Shown here piece after piece: positions 47,754-56,425 of a stretch of 64,000 nt of DNA (position 1 is the first letter of the stretch; the number at the start of each line of letters is the position of its first letter). The translations under genes were made by a program, and so were the position numbers. Source of the DNA: Lysobacter arvi (GTDB taxonomy: Bacteria > Pseudomonadota > Gammaproteobacteria > Xanthomonadales > Xanthomonadaceae); the NCBI GenBank assembly GCA_031216755.1, contig JARUHG010000001.1, positions 1,550,001-1,614,000 on the forward strand. Direction: 5' to 3'. The notes beneath the pieces were generated by a model. The model saw only the letters and a list, made by a program, of their open reading frames with translations, was not told the origin of the DNA and ran no database searches.

Positions 47754-49862
47754 GTGAGCCTCAAGAAACCCCAAGTCCTCGTCCTGTCCCTGGCCGTCGC
47801 CGCCGCGCTGACCGCGTGCGGGAAGAAGGACGACGCCGCCGCCCCGGCCGCCGACGCCGCCAAGCCGGCCGACACCTCGACCGCGTACACGCTCGACGAG
47901 AGCAAGCTGCCGGGCGTGAACCGCTTCACCGTCGCCGACCTGGACACCACCAAGAACGCGTGCGAGGACTTCGGCGGCTACGTCAACGGCAAGTGGCTCG
48001 CCGCGAACACGATCCCGGCCGACCGCACCTCGTGGGGCGCGTTCGAAATGCTCGACGAGCGCTCCACCGCCGTGCAGCGCCAGCTGGCCGAACAGGCCGC
48101 CGCCGACACCAACGCCAAGGGCGTGGAGAAGATCGTCGGCGACTTCTGGGCCACCGGCATGGACGCGGCCAAGATCAACGAACAGGGCATCAAGCCGATC
48201 CAGGGCAAGCTCGACGCGATCGCCGCGCTCGATACCCCGGAGAAGATCGCCGAGTACATCCGCACCAGCGCCGCCAAGGGTGAGAACTACCTGTTCGGCT
48301 TCGGTGCCGAAGCGGACTTCAAGGATTCCAAGAACAACATCGCCTACGCGTCGCAGGGCGGCCTGGGCCTGCCGGACAAGGAGTACTACCTCAAGCCGGA
48401 GAACAAGGAAAAGCTGGACGCCTACCAGGCGCACATCGCCAAGGTGCTGGAACTGTCGGGCGTCGCGGCCACCGACGCCGCCAAGCAGGCGCAGGACGTG
48501 GTCGCGTTCGAGACCCGCCTGGCCAAGGTCTCCAAGTCGAGCGAGGAACTTTCGCGCGACGTGTCGCTGTACTACCACCCGGTCAGCCTGGCCGATGCCG
48601 ACAAGCTGGCGCCGAATTTCCCGTGGACGAAGTTCTTCGATTCGCAGGGCGTCGCGCAGCCCAAGATGTTCTCGCTGTCGGTGCCGGAGTTCCACGCCGA
48701 AGTCAGCAAGATGCTGGTCGACGTGCCGGCGCAGCAGTGGCAGAGCTACCTGCGTTTCCACACCGTCGATAGCGCCTCGCCGTTCCTGTCCGACAACTTC
48801 GTGCAGGAGAACTTCAACTTCTACAACAAGACCCTGCGCGGCCAGGCCGAGCTGAAGGAACGCGGCAAGCGCGTGCTCGACACCATCGAGAACGAAGCCG
48901 GCGAAGCGATGGGGCAGATGTACGTGAAGGTGGCCTTCCCGGCCGAGTCGAAGGCGCGCATGGAGGAGCTGGTGAAGAACCTCTCCGGCGCCCTGAAGAC
49001 GCGCATCGAGAACCTCGCCTGGATGTCGGACGAAACCAAGAAGAAGGCCGAGGAGAAGTGGGCCGCCTTCACGCCGAAGATCGGCTATCCGGACAAGTGG
49101 CGCGACTGGACGGGCCTGCAGACGAACCGCGACAGCTACATCGGCAACGTGCTGGCCGCCAACGAGTTCAACTACAAGTGGAACCTGGGCAAGATCGGCA
49201 AGCCGGTCGATCGCACCGAATGGGGCATGCCGCCGCAGATGGTGAACGCCTACTACAACCCGCTGCAGAACGAGATCGTCTTCCCGGCCGCGATCCTGCA
49301 GCCGCCGTTCTTCGATCCGAACGCCGACGACGCCACCAACTACGGCGGCATCGGTGCGGTCATCGGCCACGAAATGACCCACGGCTACGACGACCAGGGC
49401 AGCCGCTTCGGCGCGTCGGGCAACTTCGAGAACTGGTGGACCGACGCCGACGCGAAGGGCTTCACCGGTCGCACCGACAAGCTCGTGCAGCAGTTCAACG
49501 CGTACGAAGCCGCGCCGGGCGCGCACGTCAACGGCAAGCTGACGCTGGGCGAGAACATCGCCGACCTCGGCGGCCTGGCGACGGCGTACGACGCGATGAA
49601 GAAGGCGACCGAAGGCAAGGAAGATCCCAAGACCGACGGCCTGACCCGCGACCAGCGCTTCTTCCTCAACTGGGGCACCGTGTGGCGCCGCAACTTCAAG
49701 CCGGAAGAACTGCAGGTCCGCCTGAAGACCGACCCGCACGCGCCGGCGAACTTCCGTGCGATCGGCGCGCCGTCGAACCTGCCCGCGTTCGCCGCGGCGT
49801 TCGAATGCAAGCCGGGCCAGCCGATGGTGCGCGAAGGCGACAAGCAGGTGGTGATCTGGTAA
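47754..49862 (+). CDS. M13-family zinc metallopeptidase, lipoprotein
   Basis: A 702-residue M13 (neprilysin-like) metallopeptidase. It has a lipoprotein signal with lipobox LTAC (Cys about 22), an Ala/Asp-rich linker, then the two-domain catalytic core. The zinc site is complete: VIGHEMTHGYDDQG (HExxH) and GENIADLGG with the third ligand Glu. The substrate-binding NAYYNPLQNEIVFPAAIL is standard. It should be anchored in the outer membrane facing the periplasm or surface. It starts at GTG 47754. A strong terminator follows at 49912-49945, then a second M13 gene. Confidence 0.94.
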   Translation: MSLKKPQVLVLSLAVAAALTACGKKDDAAAPAADAAKPADTSTAYTLDESKLPGVNRFTVADLDTTKNACEDFGGYVNGKWLAANTIPADRTSWGAFEMLDERSTAVQRQLAEQAAADTNAKGVEKIVGDFWATGMDAAKINEQGIKPIQGKLDAIAALDTPEKIAEYIRTSAAKGENYLFGFGAEADFKDSKNNIAYASQGGLGLPDKEYYLKPENKEKLDAYQAHIAKVLELSGVAATDAAKQAQDVVAFETRLAKVSKSSEELSRDVSLYYHPVSLADADKLAPNFPWTKFFDSQGVAQPKMFSLSVPEFHAEVSKMLVDVPAQQWQSYLRFHTVDSASPFLSDNFVQENFNFYNKTLRGQAELKERGKRVLDTIENEAGEAMGQMYVKVAFPAESKARMEELVKNLSGALKTRIENLAWMSDETKKKAEEKWAAFTPKIGYPDKWRDWTGLQTNRDSYIGNVLAANEFNYKWNLGKIGKPVDRTEWGMPPQMVNAYYNPLQNEIVFPAAILQPPFFDPNADDATNYGGIGAVIGHEMTHGYDDQGSRFGASGNFENWWTDADAKGFTGRTDKLVQQFNAYEAAPGAHVNGKLTLGENIADLGGLATAYDAMKKATEGKEDPKTDGLTRDQRFFLNWGTVWRRNFKPEELQVRLKTDPHAPANFRAIGAPSNLPAFAAAFECKPGQPMVREGDKQVVIW

Positions 49863-49911
49863 TCGCGTAAGCGACACCGCAGGACTCGGCCGCACTCGTC
49901 GTCGGCCGCGC

Positions 49912-49945
49912 GAAGGCCCGGGCTTCCCCGGGCCTTCTTTTTTTT
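49912..49945 (+). terminator. Strong intrinsic terminator
   Basis: GAAGGCCCGGG (49912-49922) pairs with CCCGGGCCTTC (49927-49937) around CTTC, followed by eight T residues (49938-49945). It closes the first M13 gene and separates it from the second. Confidence 0.94.
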
Positions 49946-50028
49946 CAAGGCAGCCGCGTGAGCGCGGACGCTCACGCCGCCGTTGCTAGACTCCGGCCAC
50001 CCTGCCCTCCCCCAGGTACGGAGCCGTC

Positions 50029-52032
50029 ATGAACGTTCGTCCGCTCGCCTGCGCGCTGATCGCCTGCCTCATCGCCACGCCCCACGCCGACGCGCAGAAA
50101 AAGCGCGCATCCAGGCCGAAGGCCCCGCCCGCGCCGACCGCCTGCAGCGACTTCTACGCCAGCGCCAATGCCGACTGGCTGCGCAGCCACGCGACGCCCC
50201 CCGCGTCGGGCTCCACCTCCGCGCTGGAAGAACTGGCCGCGCGTTCGCGCCAGCAGCAGCTGGATCTGCTCGATGCCGCGTCCAAATCGCCGCAGAACAA
50301 CGTGCAGAAACTGCTGGGCGACTTCTGGGCCAGCGGCCTGGACGAGGCCGCGGTGGAACGCGACGGCGCCCAGCCGATCGCGCCGCTGATCTCGCGCATC
50401 GACGCCATCAGGAACGCCAAGGACATCCCGCCGTCGATCGCCGCGCTGCACCAGGTCGGCATCCCGGTGGCGTTCAACTTCGGTGCGGACGTCGACCTCC
50501 AGGACCTGGATCGCCACATCGGCTATTTCGCGCAGGGCGGTCTCGGCCTGCCCGATCCGGCGTACTACACGCGCAAGGACGCCGACACGCAGGCGCTGAT
50601 GGCGCGCTATCGCAACTACATCGAGAAAATCCTTGCGCTTACCGGAACCCCCGAAGCGCAGATCAAGACCGATGCGCAGGCGGTCCTCGACCTCGAAACC
50701 CGCATCGCCGCCGCGTCCAGGCCACTCGTGGACCTGCGCGATCCGCGCGCCAACTTCGCACCCGTCGATACGAAGACGCTCGCCAGGCAATACAAGCGCC
50801 TGCAGCTGGGCGACTTCCTCAAGGTGCAGGGCGTCACCGACGATCGCGTGTCGATGGCCAATCCGCAGTTGTTCTCGCAGCTGGACAATCTCGTCGGCAG
50901 CCTCAAGCCCGCGCAGTGGAAGGCCTACCTGCGCTGGCGCGTGGGCGATGCGATGGCGCCGTACCTGGCCAAGCCGTTCCGCGATGCGGAGTTCGAATTC
51001 CGTGGGCGCGTGCTGCGCGGACTCGCCGCTCCGCCGGCGCGGCCGCAGCAGGTGCTCGACGCGATCACCCTCGCCGCCGGCCCGATGGTCGGGCACGAAT
51101 ACGCCGCGCGTTACTACTCGCCGGCCTCGGACAAGCGCGCGGAGGACATCGCCGCGCAGGTACGCAACGCGCTCGGGCAGGCGCTCGACCGCGACACGCG
51201 CTTCAGCGCGGCGGCGAAGGCCGAGGCCAAGGCGAAACTCGACAAGCTGAAGATCGAGGTCGGCACGCCCAACCGCGATCTCGACTACACCGTGCAGCCG
51301 ATGGGCCGCGGCAGTTTCGGAAGCAACATGCTCATCGCCTCGACGTGGCGGCATCGCGAGGAGATGAAACGCATCGGCCGCGGCAACGCGGACCGTCGCT
51401 GGGACGTGCTGCCGCAGGACCCGGCGCTCGCCTACGACATCACGCAGAACCGCCTGATCGTGACCGCCGCGATGCTGCAGCCGCCGGTGTTCGATACGAC
51501 GAAGGACGCCGCATGGATGTACGGCTCGTACGGCGCGCTCGTCGGCCATGAGCTGAGCCATGGTTTCGACAACCGCGGCCGTTACGTCGATGCGAAGCAG
51601 GAACTGCGCGACTGGTGGACGCCGGCCGAAACCGGCGCCTGGGAGGCGTTGAGCAAACGCGTCGCCGCGCAGTACGCGGGCTTCGACGTCCCCGACCTGA
51701 AAGGCGTGAAGGTCAACGGCACGCAGACCGCCGACGAGAACATCGCCGACATGGCCGGTATCGAGCTCGCCTGGTCGGCGTTCCGCGCCGCCGAGCCCGC
51801 GGCCGCAAAACCGGCGCAGCAATCGTTCTACAAAGGCTGGGCCTCGTTGTGGCCACAGCGCACGACGGAGGACGTCGCACGTCAGCGCGCTGCAACCAGC
51901 GTGCACGCACCGGGCCAGTGGCGCACCAACGGCCCGCTGCGCAACCAGCCGACCTTCGGCGAAGCGAATGCGTGCAAGGCAGGAACGGCGATGCAGTTGG
52001 CGACGGACCAGCAGATCCGCCTGTTCCCGTGA
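50029..52032 (+). CDS. M13-family zinc metallopeptidase, secreted
   Basis: A 667-residue paralogue of the preceding gene with an ordinary signal peptide (about residues 1-23, ends PHADA). The zinc site is GHELSHGFDNRG (HExxH) and ADENIADMAG. Its N-terminal half is more divergent from the first copy than the catalytic part. It is transcribed independently of the first, as a strong terminator separates them. Two M13 genes in tandem fit a predatory or protein-scavenging lifestyle, but this is inference. Confidence 0.93.
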   Translation: MNVRPLACALIACLIATPHADAQKKRASRPKAPPAPTACSDFYASANADWLRSHATPPASGSTSALEELAARSRQQQLDLLDAASKSPQNNVQKLLGDFWASGLDEAAVERDGAQPIAPLISRIDAIRNAKDIPPSIAALHQVGIPVAFNFGADVDLQDLDRHIGYFAQGGLGLPDPAYYTRKDADTQALMARYRNYIEKILALTGTPEAQIKTDAQAVLDLETRIAAASRPLVDLRDPRANFAPVDTKTLARQYKRLQLGDFLKVQGVTDDRVSMANPQLFSQLDNLVGSLKPAQWKAYLRWRVGDAMAPYLAKPFRDAEFEFRGRVLRGLAAPPARPQQVLDAITLAAGPMVGHEYAARYYSPASDKRAEDIAAQVRNALGQALDRDTRFSAAAKAEAKAKLDKLKIEVGTPNRDLDYTVQPMGRGSFGSNMLIASTWRHREEMKRIGRGNADRRWDVLPQDPALAYDITQNRLIVTAAMLQPPVFDTTKDAAWMYGSYGALVGHELSHGFDNRGRYVDAKQELRDWWTPAETGAWEALSKRVAAQYAGFDVPDLKGVKVNGTQTADENIADMAGIELAWSAFRAAEPAAAKPAQQSFYKGWASLWPQRTTEDVARQRAATSVHAPGQWRTNGPLRNQPTFGEANACKAGTAMQLATDQQIRLFP

Positions 52033-52115
52033 GTCGATCCATGGTCGCGTAGTTGCGACGGCTGTTGCGGTTGCGGTTGCGGTCGAACAGCCTGTCCGTC
52101 GCTAGCCCCGAAGGG

Positions 52116-52200
52116 CGCCGCACAGCATGTGCGGCGGTGAGCGCTGAGCCATGGAGTGAGGGCGATGCGTGCTTGCGAGCCACTGGCTCGCGCATCGCCC
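52116..52200. repeat. Stacked hairpins
   Basis: CGCCGCACA (52116-52124) pairs with TGTGCGGCG (52128-52136) around GCA. Then GGGCGATGC (52160-52168) pairs with GCATCGCCC (52192-52200), and inside it GCGAGCCA (52175-52182) pairs with TGGCTCGC (52184-52191) around a single C, giving 17 base pairs with one six-base bulge. It ends about 95 bases before a second inverted repeat. Confidence 0.75.
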
Positions 52201-52295
52201 GAACGACCGCGCCGCAAGCGCGGGCCAAACGATCGCGAACGCGGCTACTTGCTTGCCGGTCGCAGGATTGATGTGGGCAAATGGAAGGCCCTTTC

Positions 52296-52361
52296 GAGCA
52301 AAGAAAAGTGACCCGAGCGCCGCAGGCGATCGGAAGCTTGGCGCGTGATTCTTCTTTGCTC
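52296..52361. repeat. Ten-base inverted repeat
   Basis: GAGCAAAGAA (52296-52305) and TTCTTTGCTC (52352-52361) are perfect reverse complements separated by 46 bases. The spacing is too large for an ordinary hairpin, so they may mark the ends of an element that includes the stacked hairpins upstream. Confidence 0.6.
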
Positions 52362-52414
52362 TTCCAGGTTTCGGGTGAAGCGTAAACACCTGGATGTTCG
52401 GCTTGAAGCGCGAG

Positions 52415-52560
52415 CCCCCCTTCGCGGGGATGACGCGCAACAGCAAGATCAACTTGGATTGCAGCTTTCGCTGGAATGACGGCGGGGTTTAGGAATCGTC
52501 GATGGAGTGCCCGGACGCTACGGGCCTGGGCCCCGGCTTTCGCCGGGATGACGGAAATTT
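52415..52560. repeat. GGATGACG-type intergenic repeats
   Basis: Three short units: CCCCTTCGCGGGGATGACG (about 52417-52436), TTTCGCTGGAATGACGGCGG (about 52466-52486) and CGGCTTTCGCCGGGATGACGG (about 52534-52554). Each is a short stem followed by TGACG. The end of the 14399-14539 repeat has the same TTCGCTGG-ATGACG core, linking the two gaps. Confidence 0.65.
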
Positions 52561-52781
52561 TCCGGCACGGGGCTCACGGCATCCGCGTCGCAGCACGCAT
52601 TGCGCGAAGGTCATGAGCGAAGCGGCCGCGTTCGGCATCGCGATTCCCATGGGATGGTTCTGGCTGAGCTTGAGTTTCAGCGCGAACCGCATCGCATCCC
52701 ATCGACATCCACATCGGCGTCAGCATCGACGTTCGGCGTGCACGCCGTCATCCGCGCCGGAATCCGACGCGACGGCCACTG

Positions 52782-53435
52782 CTATCGCACCACCCGCATC
52801 TTCGGCGGCCCCTTCCGTCCGAACGGCGGCTGGCCGCGCCAGTAGCGGATCAGCAGCCAGCCGAAGAGCATGCCGCCCAGGTGCGCAAAATGCGCGACGC
52901 CGGGCATCGTGTTCGTCACGCCCAGCAGCAGTTCGATCGCGCCGTAGACGATCACCAGCGTGCGCGCCTTCATCGGCACCGGCGGAATCAGCAGCATCAC
53001 GCGCTGGTTCGGGAACAGCATTCCGTAGGCGAGCAGCAATCCGAAGATGCCGCCGGACGCGCCGACGGTCGGATACGCCGGCTCGCCCTGCGATACCGTC
53101 CAGAAGCCCACCGCGAGCTGGCACAGCGCCGCGCCGACGATGCAGACCATGTAGTAGGTGAGATAGCGGCGATCGCCCCACACGTGTTCGAGCGGCGCAC
53201 CGAACATCGCCAGCGCGAGCATGTTGAACAGCAGATGGGCGAAACCGCCATGCATGAAGCCGTAGGTGACCACCTGCCACGGCATGAAGCCGACGCCGTA
53301 CAGGTCGGCATCGCCGTGCGGCGGCCACAGCATGAACTGCGCCAGTGCGACGTCGCCGATGATCAGCTGGAGGACGAACACCAGGCCATTGGCGATCAGC
53401 AGGGCCTTGGTGACGGGGGGAAGGTTGGAAAACAT
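52782..53435 (-). CDS. Rhomboid-family intramembrane serine protease
   Basis: A 217-residue six-span rhomboid protease of the plain GlpG-core type. It has HGGFAHLLFNMLALAMFG in the second helix region, the catalytic Ser in GASGGIFGLL and the catalytic His in VAHFAHLGGMLFGWL. The substrate is unknown. The start is ATG at 53435 with AAGGAG seven bases upstream. The C-terminus has a short basic cytoplasmic tail PPFGRKGPPKMRVVR. Confidence 0.93.
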   Translation of the reverse strand: MFSNLPPVTKALLIANGLVFVLQLIIGDVALAQFMLWPPHGDADLYGVGFMPWQVVTYGFMHGGFAHLLFNMLALAMFGAPLEHVWGDRRYLTYYMVCIVGAALCQLAVGFWTVSQGEPAYPTVGASGGIFGLLLAYGMLFPNQRVMLLIPPVPMKARTLVIVYGAIELLLGVTNTMPGVAHFAHLGGMLFGWLLIRYWRGQPPFGRKGPPKMRVVR

Positions 53436-53519
53436 CGCGGCTCCTTCGGGTGCCACTACATGGTAGCCGTCGCCACGGTCGGCTGCGTTCGCGCGCGATA
53501 CACGCCCGGGAACCGGCGG

Positions 53520-53966
53520 TCAGCTGCGCGCGCCGCGTCGTGCCGGCGCCCTGCCCTTCGATCCGGACGCCGGGCGGGTCGTCTTCTTCGTGGCGCCACG
53601 ATGTTGGCGCGCGGGCGGCGGCGCCATCGGCATGCCCCACATCTGCTCGTCCAGCGTCGCGGCGGCACGCTGGCCCTTCACCTTGCCCGATTCCACGCGC
53701 ACGCCTTCGGCGCGCAGGCGCTGGCTCTGTTCGCGGAAGCCTCTGGAGCCCTCGGGAAACGCGATGCGACCGTCCGAACGCAGCACGCGATGCCACGGCA
53801 GCGCCGGATCGTCGTTCTGGCCGAGCAGGCGCGCCACCAGTCGCGCCCGCCCCGGCAGGCCGGCCCGCCGGGCCACTTCGCCGTAGCCGGCGACCTCGCC
53901 CGCCGGGATCGCGCGGATCGCCGCAAGAATCCGTCCATGTGCGTCGTCGGCAGCAGGCTTGCCCAT
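53520..53966 (-). CDS. Alkyltransferase-like (ATL) DNA-repair protein
   Basis: A 148-residue MGMT/Ada-fold protein. The family helix-turn-helix and active-site region are present (IPAGEVAGYGEVARRAGLPGRARLVARLLGQN), but the expected PCHR cysteine motif reads PWHRVL, so it cannot transfer alkyl groups. Such ATL proteins bind O6-alkylguanine DNA and recruit nucleotide-excision repair. The C-terminus (about 110-148) is a basic Lys/Arg/Ala/Pro-rich tail beyond the usual ATL length, perhaps for DNA binding. The start is ATG at 53966; the frame stays open upstream through an unrelated region. It is 84 bases upstream of the rhomboid gene, same strand. Confidence 0.88.
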   Translation of the reverse strand: MGKPAADDAHGRILAAIRAIPAGEVAGYGEVARRAGLPGRARLVARLLGQNDDPALPWHRVLRSDGRIAFPEGSRGFREQSQRLRAEGVRVESGKVKGQRAAATLDEQMWGMPMAPPPARQHRGATKKTTRPASGSKGRAPARRGARS

Positions 53967-54005
53967 CGCGGTAGCATACCGGTCTCCCCCGGCAGGAGCC
54001 GCTCC

Positions 54006-54416
54006 GTGCGCAACTTCGACTCGATCCGCAGCCATCTCCAGGCCGCACAATTCCGCCTGACCGACCACGACGTCGACGTGTTGTGCATCGAACTGTCGCT
54101 CGAACAGGGCACGCGCCACCAGGCGATCTTCCTGTCCGAACTGGACGACGACGACGGCCGCCCGTACCTGCGCGTCAGCACGGCCGTGGCGCCGATCACC
54201 GGCCTGGACGCCAAGCGTGCGCTGATCTTCAACTGGCAGAGCCGCGTGGGCTATCTGGCGATCGGCGACCTCGACGGCGTTCCGCATCTGCAACTGTGCG
54301 AGAACCGTCCGTACGACGGCCTGGACGCCGCGGAAATCGACCGGTTGGTCCTGGAAATCGGCGGCCTCGGCGACCGCATGGAGCGGATGCTGTCGGCCGG
54401 CGGCGATCTGTTCTGA
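54006..54416 (+). CDS. Hypothetical protein, YbjN-like fold possible
   Basis: A 136-residue soluble protein without signal peptide or cysteine-rich motif. It has alternating strands and helices (MRNFDSIRSHLQAAQFRLTDHDVD then LCIELSLEQGTRHQAIFLSEL then a closing amphipathic helix), reminiscent of the YbjN/secretion-chaperone type fold, but I cannot assign it. The start is GTG at 54006 with a good GGCAGGAG upstream; the longer frame overlaps the ATL and rhomboid genes on the other strand. A terminator follows at 54460. Confidence 0.7.
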   Translation: MRNFDSIRSHLQAAQFRLTDHDVDVLCIELSLEQGTRHQAIFLSELDDDDGRPYLRVSTAVAPITGLDAKRALIFNWQSRVGYLAIGDLDGVPHLQLCENRPYDGLDAAEIDRLVLEIGGLGDRMERMLSAGGDLF

Positions 54417-54422
54417 CGCGGG

Positions 54423-54443
54423 ATTCGAAATTCGAAATTCGAA
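54423..54443. repeat. Three tandem ATTCGAA units
   Basis: ATTCGAA repeated three times without a gap, just after the stop codon of the 54006 gene and 17 bases before a terminator. TTCGAA is palindromic, so the block is also self-complementary. Confidence 0.85.
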
Positions 54444-54453
54444 AGATCGGACA

Positions 54454-54490
54454 AACAAAAAAGGCCCGCCAATCGGCGGGCCTTTGCTTT
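54454..54490. terminator. Bidirectional intrinsic terminator
   Basis: AAAGGCCCGCC (54460-54470) pairs with GGCGGGCCTTT (54475-54485) around AATC. An A-run upstream (54454-54462) and T-rich sequence downstream make it function in both directions, for the 54006 gene and the phosphate-transporter gene ending at 54532. Confidence 0.92.
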
Positions 54491-54531
54491 TGCTCGTGAT
54501 CCTGCGAATCCCGGATCACCCATCCCGGCTG

Positions 54532-55659
54532 TCACGCCCAACCGAACAACCGGAACGCCTCGAAGAACGCGTACGCGATGCCGCCAGCCGCCGGGATCGT
54601 GAGGATCCACGCCCAGATCATTTTCTCCACGACCGTCCACTTGATCGCGTTGAAGCGCTTGGCGGTGCCCACGCCCATGATGGCCGAGGAGATGTTGTGC
54701 GTGGTCGAGACGGGAATGCCGAGCGACGAGGCGGCCATGATCACCGCGGCGGCGCTGGTCTCGGCGGCGAAGCCGTTGATCGGATGCAGCTTCACCAGCT
54801 TGTGGCCGAGCGTCTTGATGATGCGCCAGCCGCCCGCGGCGGTGCCGGCGGCCATCACGATCGCGCAGGTGAGCTTGATCCACAGATCGATGTCGTTGTG
54901 TTCCAGCGCGGCCTGCGAGGGATGCAGGAACGCCAGCCAAGACGGCAGGTTGTCGAGCGTGCCCGCCGACTGCGCGCCCACCAGCGCCAGGGCGATGATG
55001 CCCATCGTCTTCTGCGCGTCGTTCATCCCGTGCGCGAAGCCCATGCCCGCCGCCGAGGCCAGCTGCGCCTTGCCGAAGAACGCGTTGACCCAGCGCGGAC
55101 GCGCCATGCGGCCGAGCAGGCCGCCGCTGCGCGCCATGAAGGAGATGATCGCGAACAGCACCCCCATCACCATGAAGCCGGCCGCGAAGCCGAGCAGCGG
55201 CGAGGAAAACATCGGCACGATCACCTTCCACAGCACGCCGGCGCTCTTGTACCAGGGGTCGCCGGGCTGCGACCAGATCACCGAATCGAAGTTGTTGTGG
55301 GCCGCGGCGAGCGCCGCACCGCACAGGCCGCCGATCAGCGCATGCGAGGACGAGGACGGCAGGCCCTTCCACCAGGTGATCAGGTTCCACACGATGGCGC
55401 CCAGAAGCGCGCACAGGATCAGCTGCGACGTCACTTCCACCACGCCGGTGTCGAGCAGGCCCGACGCGATCGTCTTGGCCACCGCGGTGCCCCACAGCGC
55501 ACCGAGCAGGTTGGTGAAGGCCGCCAGCATCACCGCCTGCATCGGCGAGAGCACCTTGGTCGCCACCACGGTGGCGATGGAGTTGGCGGTGTCGTGGAAG
55601 CCGTTGATGTACTCGAACGCGAGCGCCGCGAACACCACGACCAGAACGAGGGTCAGCAT
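54532..55659 (-). CDS. pit: Inorganic phosphate transporter, Pit family
   Basis: A 375-residue low-affinity phosphate:H+ (or metal-phosphate) symporter. The two PiT signatures are visible: GFHDTANSIATVVAT near the N-terminus and FAHGMNDAQKTMG in the second half; GLPSSSSHALIGGLCGAAL and GIPVSTTHNISSAIMGVG are matching helix-loop elements. About ten membrane segments. It follows a DUF47 gene on the same strand, a pairing that is common because DUF47 proteins regulate Pit transporters. Confidence 0.95.
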   Translation of the reverse strand: MLTLVLVVVFAALAFEYINGFHDTANSIATVVATKVLSPMQAVMLAAFTNLLGALWGTAVAKTIASGLLDTGVVEVTSQLILCALLGAIVWNLITWWKGLPSSSSHALIGGLCGAALAAAHNNFDSVIWSQPGDPWYKSAGVLWKVIVPMFSSPLLGFAAGFMVMGVLFAIISFMARSGGLLGRMARPRWVNAFFGKAQLASAAGMGFAHGMNDAQKTMGIIALALVGAQSAGTLDNLPSWLAFLHPSQAALEHNDIDLWIKLTCAIVMAAGTAAGGWRIIKTLGHKLVKLHPINGFAAETSAAAVIMAASSLGIPVSTTHNISSAIMGVGTAKRFNAIKWTVVEKMIWAWILTIPAAGGIAYAFFEAFRLFGWA

Positions 55660-55798
55660 CGTGCGCCCCCTTAGATCGAGGGGGCGGGCTCGCCGCGCAG
55701 CGACGAGGCGGGGTGATGGGGAATCGACTTCGGGGAATCGGCGGTGCCGATGTCCAACGCGCCGAAGCCGGTGTGCTTGAAACGTCGCGCGGTACGCA

Positions 55799-56425
55799 TC
55801 AGGAGTTCTTCAGCACGATTTCGTACGCGACCACGCCGGCCTCGCGGCAACGGTCGATGGCCTTCTCCAGGATCTCGAAGAACTCCTTGAGCAGGAACAT
55901 CTGCAGGTTGTCCAGGCGACCGGAGTAAATGTCGCGATAGAGCTCCAGCATCAGGCGATCGGCTTCGTTCTCGATCGAACGCAACTGGTCGTTGAGCGCC
56001 TTCATCGGCTCGAGCTTCAGGTTGCGCAGCTCGTGCACCATCTTCACCACGACCGCCGAGGCCTGCTCGAGCATCGCCGCGCGCGGGGCGAAGTCGATGT
56101 GCTCCAGGTGGCGCGTCGCCAGCGAATAGCGGTCGGCGAACTTTTCGACCTGCTTGGGAATCTTGTACAGCGCCGAGGCCAGGGCCTCGATGTCCTCGCG
56201 CTCGATCGGGGTGATGAAGCTGTTGACCAGTTCGAAGCTGATCTTGTCCGAGGCCTCGCGTTCGCGCTGGCGGGCCAGCTTGAAGGCGTCCAGGGCGGGC
56301 TGGCGATCGGCGGCCTTCAGCATGGCGTGGAGGGCGCGGGTGCTGTCGTGGGCGGCGACGGCGGCCTCTTCCAGCAGCGTGTAGAACTGGTTGCCTTGGC
56401 CGAAGATCGTTTGCAGGGAGAACAT
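55799..56425 (-). CDS. DUF47 (PhoU-like) Pit accessory protein
   Basis: A 208-residue all-helical protein of the DUF47/PhoU-like type (YkaA/TIGR00153). Such proteins bind metal and probably regulate the adjacent Pit phosphate transporter. Features include FYTLLEEAAVAAHDST, the DKISFELVNSFITPIEREDIEALASAL helix region and LRSIENEADRLMLELYRDIY. The start is ATG at 56425; the longer frame adds 85 unrelated residues. It precedes pit by 139 bases on the same strand, and is divergent from the CNNM gene. Confidence 0.93.
   Translation of the reverse strand: MFSLQTIFGQGNQFYTLLEEAAVAAHDSTRALHAMLKAADRQPALDAFKLARQREREASDKISFELVNSFITPIEREDIEALASALYKIPKQVEKFADRYSLATRHLEHIDFAPRAAMLEQASAVVVKMVHELRNLKLEPMKALNDQLRSIENEADRLMLELYRDIYSGRLDNLQMFLLKEFFEILEKAIDRCREAGVVAYEIVLKNS

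Larger units (their letters stand above)
52033..52781. other. Repeat-rich non-coding gap
   Basis: About 750 bases with no supported gene; frames on both strands are low-complexity shadows. It holds three kinds of structure, listed separately: stacked hairpins (52116-52200), a ten-base inverted repeat (52296-52361) and GGATGACG-type elements (52415-52560). It lies between the second M13 gene and the rhomboid gene, which converge here. Confidence 0.7.

Noticed and set aside
46326-49895. 1189-residue minus-strand frame joining the hydrolase to an upstream region
   Set aside because: Only the last 374 residues, with their own signal peptide and ribosome-binding site, are a protein; the upstream part is antisense to the first M13 gene.
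52033-52781. CRISPR array in the repeat-rich gap
   Set aside because: The repeats are not regularly spaced, are palindromic rather than direct, and no cas genes are present.
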